Assembly: GCA_937910265.1 (NCBI GenBank)
Contig: CALEPD010000162.1
Location: 1 to 5,897, forward strand
Reading direction: 5' to 3'
Source of the DNA: an uncultured Bacteroidales bacterium
Lineage (GTDB): Bacteria > Bacteroidota > Bacteroidia > Bacteroidales > P3
Length of the DNA stretch: 5,897 bases
The notes under the pieces: model-generated
The model's input: the letters and a program-made list of their open reading frames with translations, nothing else
What the model was told of the DNA's origin: nothing
Database searches by the model: none
Program-made: the position numbers and the translations under genes
Shown here: positions 1-5,897 of the stretch, one piece after another
Numbering within the stretch: position 1 is the stretch's first letter
Layout of the letters: the number at the start of each line of letters is the position of its first letter

Positions 1-1
1 T

Positions 2-91
2 TATCATGTGCCGGAAGATGTATGTGAGGCATGTGGGCTGGTAAACTATGAGAATTATTTGACCCTGATATATAGTCTTTCGTTGAAATAA
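2..91 (+). CDS. C-terminal end of an unidentified protein (5' end outside window)
   Basis: From base 2 one plus-strand frame stays open for 29 codons to a TAA at 89-91. The predicted tail begins YHVPEDVCEACGLVNYENY and ends in LSLK. It holds a Cys-Glu-Ala-Cys pair, which could bind metal or form a disulfide, but one CxxC is weak evidence. The other two plus frames close early: frame 1 at a TGA near base 25 and frame 3 at a TAA near base 42. The stop lies 30 bases before the next plus-strand start, with no clear promoter between, so the two genes are probably co-transcribed. The fragment is too short to assign a family. It could also be a chance open stretch. Confidence 0.42.
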   Translation, partial: YHVPEDVCEACGLVNYENYLTLIYSLSLK

Positions 92-121
92 AGAATGTCC
101 AATATTTAAAATCGATATGTA

Positions 122-844
122 ATGAAAAAACTATTGATTGTAATATCTGTACTTGTATTGAGCCTTCCGGTGTTCGCTCTCGATACCATAACCGATAGTC
201 AGCTCAATCGTATCAAAGTTATGACTGCCTACTATACAAACAGGTTGTCGGATACAACCCTTTTCCCACAGGAAAAGTGTCCGGTATCGTTCACTGTCGA
301 TTCAATTGTATCGGCATTGAGTCAGAGAAATCTGTCGAAGAATGAATATTTAACCGATTGTATTTTCAATTCAAATCCGACAAGTCGCGAGAAATTGGAT
401 GTATATGCCTATTACTCGCATACTATTTTTACCGAACCTTATTTTGATTCGTTTACCCGTAAAGACACACTCCGTTATAATTATTTGAAATTTATAGTAA
501 AGAGTGAGTTGCGGGCGTATCTTGAAGAATTGGCTGTTACTGATGTTGATACATCGGATGCTGATGTCGTTTCGGAGGAGGCGGTACAAGCTCTGAGGGA
601 TCGTGACTTGTATAAAAGATCCCAAATCATTGTAGATTCCAAATTGATGTACTTGGTGTTGGCTGTTGCGGGAGTGTCGTTAATTATATCCATATTTCTG
701 ATAGTTGGTATGTTTCGTATCAAGAAGAGAATGCACGATATGGATATGCGCATCAGAAATCGCAAGATATCTGTTACCAATTTGGGAGTCAGAATGGATC
801 TCTTGGAGCGTAAGGTGAAACAATCGGAAGAGGGAAAACAATAG
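122..844 (+). CDS. Hypothetical exported single-span membrane protein with basic cytoplasmic tail
   Basis: I do not recognise a family for this 240-residue protein. Residues 1-19 form a clear Sec signal peptide: MKK, a hydrophobic core, then Val-Phe-Ala suited to signal peptidase I cleavage after residue 19. Residues 20-174 would be periplasmic. This part is mostly polar, has two cysteines (53 and 80) that could form a disulfide, and an acidic stretch near 138-153. Residues 175-199 are a strong transmembrane helix. Residues 200-240 are rich in Lys/Arg, carry heptad-like hydrophobic spacing and probably form a short cytoplasmic coiled coil. The inferred topology is type I, with the N-terminus outside. 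The start is ATG 30 bases after the preceding stop, in an A/T-rich context without a Shine-Dalgarno motif, as is usual in Bacteroidota. The gene is visibly more AT-rich than the minus-strand genes. The overall plan would suit a sensor, anchor or anti-sigma-like scaffold, but no motif supports a specific role. Confidence 0.85.
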   Translation: MKKLLIVISVLVLSLPVFALDTITDSQLNRIKVMTAYYTNRLSDTTLFPQEKCPVSFTVDSIVSALSQRNLSKNEYLTDCIFNSNPTSREKLDVYAYYSHTIFTEPYFDSFTRKDTLRYNYLKFIVKSELRAYLEELAVTDVDTSDADVVSEEAVQALRDRDLYKRSQIIVDSKLMYLVLAVAGVSLIISIFLIVGMFRIKKRMHDMDMRIRNRKISVTNLGVRMDLLERKVKQSEEGKQ

Positions 845-890
845 GGGTGTCCATTAGCAAAGCAAGCAAATATTTCATCCCGACAATAAG

Positions 891-925
891 AAAAAGGCTG
901 ACCTGAAAAATAGTCAGCCTTTTTT
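891..925. terminator. Bidirectional rho-independent terminator between convergent genes
   Basis: A perfect 7-bp GC-rich stem, GGCTGAC (896-902) with GTCAGCC (913-919), encloses a 10-base loop. Five A residues precede the stem and six T residues follow it, so either strand gives a hairpin followed by a U run. It lies 46 bases after the stop of the plus-strand membrane protein and 43 bases past the stop of the minus-strand aguA. It therefore fits as a shared terminator for both converging transcripts. Confidence 0.9.
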
Positions 926-968
926 ATATTATTATCAACTGATGCGGTGTTGTGCAGAGTGAGTACCG

Positions 969-2027
969 TTACTTTTTCAGTGCGGGCATCTGCTGGCTTA
1001 GACAATGGAAGCTGCCCAATCCCCAGATGATGTCGGTGCTGTCGATGCCAACTATTTCGTGTTCGGGGAAACAATCCTCAAGTATGTAAGCGGCTTCGTT
1101 GTCGGTTAGACATCTGTAAGTTGGGAATATAACCTTGTCGTTTGCAATATAGAAGTTTGCGTAGGATGCGGGCAGACGTTGGTTGTCGTAAAATACCATG
1201 TCGGGCATGGGTAGTTCTACGATTGTGGGTTGTTTGCCGTTGGCAAGACGGCATTTGTTCAGTATATCCAAGTTGTCTTGCAGCAAACTGTAGTTCTCAT
1301 CCCATTTGTCGTCTTCAACGGCGGTGATGATGGTGTCTTCGGAGATGAATCGGGAAAGGTCGTCAACATGTCCGTCGGTGTCATCGCCCACGATGCCGTC
1401 TTCGAGCCATATAATGTTCTCTACACCATAGAAATCGCAGAGGTATTGCTCGATTTGTTGTTGGGTGAGATGGGAGTTGCGGTTGGGATTGAGCAGACAG
1501 GCTTTGGTTGTAAGCAGGTCGCCACATCCGTTCACATCGATGCTGCCGCCCTCCATGACGATGCCGGGATTGAACAGCTCGATTTGTTTGCCTTCCTCTT
1601 TGGTGAGGTACTCGTGGATTTTAACCGGAATCTGCGTGTCTAAATCATAGGGATATTTGCCGCCCCAAGCGTTGTGGTTCCAGTTTACAATGGCTTGGCG
1701 GGAGTCGTCGTTGCGGTTGAGCAGAAATGCTGGTCCGTGGTCGCGGCACCAAGCATCGTTCGACGGAATGATGTGAGGGATGATGTTTCTCATCTGGGCT
1801 CCAATCTTGTCGAGCTCTTCCAAAACATGCATCTTCATGGCTTCGTCCAGCACATTGATATGTACTTTCTCTTTTTCGGCCAATATTTTGATAAAGAGAT
1901 TGTACGATGCGAAGATGGTTTCAATTTTACCTGGCCACGAGTCTTCGTTGTGAGGATAAGTCAGCCAAGTGGCTTCATGTTTTGCCCATTCTGCGGGCAT
2001 GTAAAAACCTAATTCTTTTGGGGTCAT
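969..2027 (-). CDS. aguA: Agmatine deiminase
   Basis: This cytoplasmic enzyme hydrolyses agmatine to N-carbamoylputrescine and ammonia, in the arginine-decarboxylase route to putrescine. The 352-residue product is full length for the family of agmatine deiminases and Porphyromonas-type peptidylarginine deiminases. Landmarks seen in order are: the N-terminal PAEWAKHEATWLTYPHNEDS segment; DAWCRDHGP at 91-99; NAWGGKY at 119-125; MEGGSIDVNG at 158-167; TDGHVDDLSRF at 218-228 with the expected active-site His220 and Asp222; and SFHCLSQQMP near the end with the nucleophile Cys342. All expected catalytic groups are present. The lack of a signal peptide argues against a secreted peptidylarginine deiminase, and pairing with aguB supports agmatine as substrate. 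Its ATG lies 6 bases after the aguB stop with no Shine-Dalgarno motif, so translation is probably coupled. Transcription ends at the hairpin 891-925. Confidence 0.96.
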   Translation of the reverse strand: MTPKELGFYMPAEWAKHEATWLTYPHNEDSWPGKIETIFASYNLFIKILAEKEKVHINVLDEAMKMHVLEELDKIGAQMRNIIPHIIPSNDAWCRDHGPAFLLNRNDDSRQAIVNWNHNAWGGKYPYDLDTQIPVKIHEYLTKEEGKQIELFNPGIVMEGGSIDVNGCGDLLTTKACLLNPNRNSHLTQQQIEQYLCDFYGVENIIWLEDGIVGDDTDGHVDDLSRFISEDTIITAVEDDKWDENYSLLQDNLDILNKCRLANGKQPTIVELPMPDMVFYDNQRLPASYANFYIANDKVIFPTYRCLTDNEAAYILEDCFPEHEIVGIDSTDIIWGLGSFHCLSQQMPALKK

Positions 2028-2033
2028 GGGTTA

Positions 2034-2903
<870 letters not shown>

Positions 2904-2944
2904 AATCAATTGTATAGGTTATTATATTATAAAATAATACTTTG

Positions 2945-2952
2945 CAAATATA
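2945..2952 (-). promoter_or_regulatory. Bacteroidota-type -7 promoter box for aguBA
   Basis: Read on the minus strand, these bases are TATATTTG, an exact match to the TAnnTTTG -7 element known from Bacteroides. Transcription would start roughly 7 bases downstream, giving a leader of about 35 bases before the aguB ATG. I see no TTTG at the expected -33 spacing, so the match rests on one element in AT-rich DNA. The leader contains a weak A/T-only inverted repeat (2920-2925 with 2934-2939). Confidence 0.55.
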
Positions 2953-3056
2953 CAAAAATATTTAGATAGGTATGTGTTGTGTGTTGATTTTGTATTAGGT
3001 GGTTGCCTTTCCCCTTTCTTGCAATCGGTGTCGTGATCAGCGTGTTGGACTGTGGT

Positions 3057-3078
3057 CGATGCCTGTATTGGGCAATCG
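3057..3078 (-). terminator. Possible weak terminator hairpin after the MATE gene
   Basis: Starting three bases after the MATE stop codon, the minus strand can form a 7-bp stem with one bulged T: CGATTGCC pairs with GGCATCG around the loop CAATACA. No U run follows it, so it is not a canonical rho-independent terminator. It may only stabilise the 3' end of the protease-MATE message or be chance. Read-through into aguBA remains possible. Confidence 0.25.
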
Positions 3079-3081
3079 TTG

Positions 3082-4461
3082 TCACATCTGTTGGGTGGTG
3101 ACGCTTGCTTTGAGCTTGCGGTTTATCCAGACGGCATAGGGTACGGCGAGCATGAATGTGAGAATGTCGGCCACGGCTTGGGTCATTTCAACTCCTTTCA
3201 GACCCATGAAAAGGGGCAGTGTGAAGAGCGCCGGAAGGAAAAACAAGCCTTGTCGGCCGATGCTCAGCAAGGTCGATTTGAAGGTCATTCGGATGTTTTG
3301 AAAAAGCATGTTGGTCACTGTGGACAATCCTACGAGCGGGAACGCTGCGCATTGCCACCTGAGCACTCTTGTGCCTATGGCCACAAGTTCAGCATCTTCG
3401 GCACGGAACAACCTTATGATTTGTGGTGCCCACACCAATCCTATTGCCGATATGACGCTCAGCATGATGGTGCAACCTTTCAATGCATACAGGTACGATT
3501 CCCTGACGCGGTCGTAGCGGTGGGCTCCGTAATTGTATCCGCTTACCGGCTGGAATCCTTGACTGAAGCCAAGTACCAGCGAGAAAGCAAACATCATGAT
3601 GCGTGTCACGACAGCAAAGGCGGCGATGGTGGTGGCTTCGCATCCGGGAGCGGCATAGTGTGCGGCTGCGTGGTTGAGGCATATGGCCGAAGTGCCGTTA
3701 AAAGCCTGACGACAAAGCGAGGGTAGTCCACCTCTGAAAATCTCGTAATAGCATTGCCACGAAGGTCTGAAATGCTTCCAGTGTAGATGCACACTTTCTT
3801 TTCGGCAGGTGCCCCATATCAGCAGACACCATGATACGAATTGGCTGATGGCGTTGGCCAACGAAGCGCCCGACACTCCCATGTCCAATGCAAAGATGAA
3901 GATGGGGTCGAGCACAATGTTCAGCAGTGCACCGCTTACGATGCCCACCATGCCGAAGCGTGCGTTGCCTTGCAGGCGCAGCTGATTGTTCAGTGTCAGT
4001 GCCGACATCATGAATGGGGTGGCCAGTATGATGTAGCGCATGTATTCGTTCGAATAAGGCACTACATCGGGGGGGGCACCCAGTGCAACCGACAGCGGTG
4101 TAAGGTATACGGTTCCCAATATGGCAAAAATAATACCGATGAAGAATGGCGTGAAAAATCCTACCGATGCCATTTGTGAAGCATCGTCACGGTTTTTCGA
4201 CCCCAGGGCTCTCGATATGTGGTTGCCGGATCCGTGTCCGAAAAAGAAGCCCACTGCCTGTATGATGGTCATGTAGGCAAACGATATGCCAATACCGGCA
4301 GTGGCTTCGGTTGAAAGTCGTCCAATGTATGCCGCATCGACAAGATTGTATATCGATGTCACCGCCATGCTGATGATGGAGGGTATTGCAAGTCTCCACA
4401 CCAGCCGCCTGACAGGCGTTTCGGTCATCTCCTTATATTTCTTGTCTAATCCGTCGGCCAT
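3082..4461 (-). CDS. MATE family efflux transporter (MepA/DinF-like)
   Basis: This 459-residue inner-membrane antiporter of the multidrug and toxic compound extrusion family would export organic cations or drugs in exchange for H+ or Na+. The length and about twelve hydrophobic segments in two homologous halves match the family. Recognisable N-lobe signatures are IPSIISMAVTSIYNLVDAAY (26-45), GHGSGNHISRALG (75-87), and LQGNARFG followed by LLNIVLDPIFIF (163-190) and GVSGASLANA (195-204). In the C-lobe, LGFSQGFQPVSGYNYGAHRY (297-316) is diagnostic. The substrate cannot be read from sequence. The ATG at 4461 lies 12 bases after the protease stop, so the two are probably co-transcribed. A run of eight C in the coding strand (4076-4069) encodes Ala129-Pro130-Pro131 and could be prone to slippage. 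The frame is intact as given. Confidence 0.94.
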   Translation of the reverse strand: MADGLDKKYKEMTETPVRRLVWRLAIPSIISMAVTSIYNLVDAAYIGRLSTEATAGIGISFAYMTIIQAVGFFFGHGSGNHISRALGSKNRDDASQMASVGFFTPFFIGIIFAILGTVYLTPLSVALGAPPDVVPYSNEYMRYIILATPFMMSALTLNNQLRLQGNARFGMVGIVSGALLNIVLDPIFIFALDMGVSGASLANAISQFVSWCLLIWGTCRKESVHLHWKHFRPSWQCYYEIFRGGLPSLCRQAFNGTSAICLNHAAAHYAAPGCEATTIAAFAVVTRIMMFAFSLVLGFSQGFQPVSGYNYGAHRYDRVRESYLYALKGCTIMLSVISAIGLVWAPQIIRLFRAEDAELVAIGTRVLRWQCAAFPLVGLSTVTNMLFQNIRMTFKSTLLSIGRQGLFFLPALFTLPLFMGLKGVEMTQAVADILTFMLAVPYAVWINRKLKASVTTQQM

Positions 4462-4473
4462 CGCTCGATGGGG

Positions 4474-5595
4474 CTATCGTTTAATGATTTCTGTTGTTCC
4501 TTTTGAGTTCAGCAAAGTGGCATTGGCGGTTTTTGTTTTTCCGTCACGCATGTATTCTACCGCTACGGTGTCGCCGGGATTGTGTTTGCCCAGTTCTTCC
4601 ATCATCTCGGCATACGAGTTTACGGAGTGTTTGCCAATCTTGAGTATTACGTCGCCTGGGTGTAGGCCAGCCCTGTCGGCGGCGCATCCAGGTGCGATGC
4701 GGGCAATGAGCACACCTCTCACATCGTCGCTGTCGCCGGCGGTTTGCTGAGTCATTTCCATAGCTTCAATGCCCATGTAGGCACGTTGTACATGTCCGTA
4801 TTGAATCAGGTCGCTGGTCACCTTCTGAGCGAGGTTGGCGGGAATGGCGAATGAGTATCCGGTGTAGTATCCGTCGCCTGACGCGATGGCGGTGACAATG
4901 CCTATGAGTTTGGCGTTTCCGTCAACAAGTGCGCCACCGGAGTTGCCCGAGTTCACTGCGGCGTCGGTCTGTATAAACGATTCGATAGGGCTTTCCATGC
5001 CGCGTGTGTTCTCAATGATGCCCATGTTGCGGGCTTTGGCGCTGATGATGCCGGCTGTAACTGTCGAGGTCAGGTTGAATGGATTGCCCACCGCCAGGAC
5101 GGGTTGACCGATGCGTGCGCTGTCCGAGTCACCGAAAGGTATGTAGGTGAGTTTCTTTGCGTCGATTTTAATTACGGCAAGGTCTGTCGCCGGGTCGTTG
5201 CCAACCAGCACTGCCGGCAGTGTGCGCTTGTCGTTGAGGGTCACGGTTATTTTTTCGGCATCCTGCACCACATGGTTGTTGGTTACAATATATCCGTCGG
5301 TGCTGATGATGACCCCTGAGCCATAGGCGTTGTAAGTTTGCTTGCGGACACCCTGGTTGATGATGAATCCGAAAAACGATTGATAGAGCGGTGTGAGCTG
5401 TGTTTGCTCGGTTTGGATGTGCACCACTGCGTCGATGGTCATAGCGGCCACTTCCGAGAAGTCGGTCACCGAAAGTGCTGTGGCCACAGTGGGTTGAGAG
5501 TTTGTGTTGTTGTTGATTTCCGACACTGCTTCGGTCGTGGCGTTGCCACATCCAATCAATCCGATGGCAACAGCTAAAATCATTGTTCTTTTCAT
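4474..5595 (-). CDS. HtrA/Deg-type serine protease, lipoprotein with one PDZ domain
   Basis: The product is a 373-residue trypsin-like protease of the HtrA (DegP/DegQ/DegS) family, expected to cleave misfolded or regulatory envelope proteins. I start it at the ATG 5595 because MKRTMILAVAIGLIGC then forms a lipoprotein signal with lipobox Leu13-Ile-Gly-Cys16. Beginning at 5700 would add 35 polar residues in front and spoil it. A low-complexity Asn/Thr linker follows to about residue 45. The protease domain spans about 48-265 with the triad His108 (TNNHVV), Asp138 (DPATDLAVI) and Ser219 (NSGNSGGALVDG), all intact. One PDZ domain covers about 270-360, including AGLHPGDVILKIG. The usual DegP/DegQ has two PDZ domains, so the plan resembles DegS or plant/cyanobacterial Deg proteins, but lipid-anchored. 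No acidic cluster follows Cys16, so a periplasm-facing anchor seems likelier than surface export. It probably heads an operon with the MATE gene. Confidence 0.93.
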   Translation of the reverse strand: MKRTMILAVAIGLIGCGNATTEAVSEINNNTNSQPTVATALSVTDFSEVAAMTIDAVVHIQTEQTQLTPLYQSFFGFIINQGVRKQTYNAYGSGVIISTDGYIVTNNHVVQDAEKITVTLNDKRTLPAVLVGNDPATDLAVIKIDAKKLTYIPFGDSDSARIGQPVLAVGNPFNLTSTVTAGIISAKARNMGIIENTRGMESPIESFIQTDAAVNSGNSGGALVDGNAKLIGIVTAIASGDGYYTGYSFAIPANLAQKVTSDLIQYGHVQRAYMGIEAMEMTQQTAGDSDDVRGVLIARIAPGCAADRAGLHPGDVILKIGKHSVNSYAEMMEELGKHNPGDTVAVEYMRDGKTKTANATLLNSKGTTEIIKR

Positions 5596-5897
5596 TTTAT
5601 AAGTTTTTAATGTGTTTTTATGAATAGGAGTTGTTTTTGTTATTCTGTTTAACGCCAAGAATGAACAATTAGTATTTTGATTGGTATAAATGCGGTTCAA
5701 TGTTTAGGTTGCTTTTATTATGGTGTTTGTTCAAATATCGATTTGTCGTTGAAAGTATGTTTGTGTGTGGTTAGGATGAAATGATGTATGTATTGGACCT
5801 TTCATCGATCAGTCATAATGTTTTTTTTATATTTATACTATTGGTAACCTCTAAAATTTAAATTGCTGATAATAAAATAAATACATATAAATCTCGT
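5596..5897. other. AT-rich intergenic region upstream of the protease gene
   Basis: I see no convincing gene in these 302 bases. They are strongly AT-rich and contain an eight-T run (5821-5828). The segment directly before the protease start, minus-strand TTAAAAACTTATAAA, is the A-rich type of translation-initiation context common in Bacteroidota. The region should carry the promoter of the protease-MATE unit and perhaps sequence upstream of another gene beyond the window edge. No strong hairpin, tRNA or known riboswitch was recognised. Confidence 0.6.
5732..5739 (-). promoter_or_regulatory. Candidate -7 box for the protease-MATE unit
   Basis: On the minus strand this reads GATATTTG, one mismatch from the Bacteroidota TAnnTTTG element. 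If used, it would give an untranslated leader of about 130 bases before the protease ATG. I see no matching -33 TTTG. In DNA this AT-rich such near matches occur by chance, so this is only a candidate. Confidence 0.2.

Noticed and set aside
481..1074. 197-codon minus-strand open frame overlapping the membrane protein, the terminator and the end of aguA
   Set aside because: It reads straight through the bidirectional terminator, conflicts with genes on both sides and shows no recognisable domain.
969..2027. Secreted peptidylarginine deiminase instead of agmatine deiminase
   Set aside because: There is no signal peptide or extra domain, the length suits the agmatine enzyme, and aguB is directly upstream in the same operon.
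2904..2909. TTG start two codons upstream of the aguB ATG
   Set aside because: It adds only Met-Ile, while the ATG at 2903 gives the family's usual N-terminus starting directly with the first beta strand.
3052..3726. 224-codon plus-strand open frame opposite the MATE gene
   Set aside because: Its His/Cys/Gly-rich, low-quality translation is what the reverse of a membrane protein gene gives. The MATE frame carries clear family signatures.
4474..5595. Surface export of the protease as a Bacteroidota surface lipoprotein
   Set aside because: The residues after Cys16 (Gly-Asn-Ala-Thr-Thr-Glu) lack the acidic or Lys-acidic cluster known as the surface export signal, so a periplasm-facing anchor is more likely.
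5596..5700. An in-frame upstream start that would add 35 residues to the protease
   Set aside because: The added part is polar and Asn/Thr/Lys-rich and would bury the lipoprotein signal. The ATG at 5595 gives a proper lipobox and has an A-rich context.
5781..5861. 26-codon plus-strand open frame with a hydrophobic stretch, with AGGA shortly before its ATG
   Set aside because: In AT-rich DNA such short hydrophobic frames arise by chance. Shine-Dalgarno motifs are little used in this group, and nothing else supports it.

Overview
This 5.9 kb window looks like an ordinary chromosomal segment of a member of the Bacteroidota, most likely order Bacteroidales. The pointers are: start codons preceded by A/T-rich stretches without Shine-Dalgarno motifs, a TAnnTTTG-type -7 promoter box ahead of aguB, long AT-rich intergenic leaders, and protein sequences typical of that group. 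No RNA genes, insertion sequences, CRISPR arrays or phage genes were seen.

Layout, left to right. Bases 2-91 (+) appear to be the last 29 codons of a gene cut off by the window edge. It is followed after 30 bases by an unrecognised 240-residue, single-span membrane protein (122-844, +) with a signal peptide. A strong hairpin with A/T flanks (891-925) then sits between this rightward unit and a convergent leftward unit, and can terminate both.

The other four genes all lie on the minus strand. Read in the direction of transcription they are: a lipoprotein HtrA/Deg-type serine protease with one PDZ domain (5595-4474), a MATE-family multidrug/cation antiporter (4461-3082), N-carbamoylputrescine amidase aguB (2903-2034) and agmatine deiminase aguA (2027-969). 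The protease and MATE genes are 12 bases apart and probably co-transcribed. aguB and aguA are 6 bases apart and form a compact operon with its own promoter-like box in the 178-base gap upstream.

aguA and aguB together convert agmatine to N-carbamoylputrescine and then to putrescine, the arginine-derived branch of polyamine synthesis. Arginine decarboxylase, which makes agmatine, is not in the window. The protease probably acts in envelope protein quality control or regulated proteolysis. The MATE protein exports an unknown, probably cationic, substrate. The leftmost membrane protein has no assignable function.

I found no convincing new biological system. The points most worth a second look are the lipid-anchored single-PDZ protease coupled to a MATE exporter, an eight-base G/C homopolymer inside the MATE gene, and the uncharacterised membrane protein with its truncated upstream neighbour.
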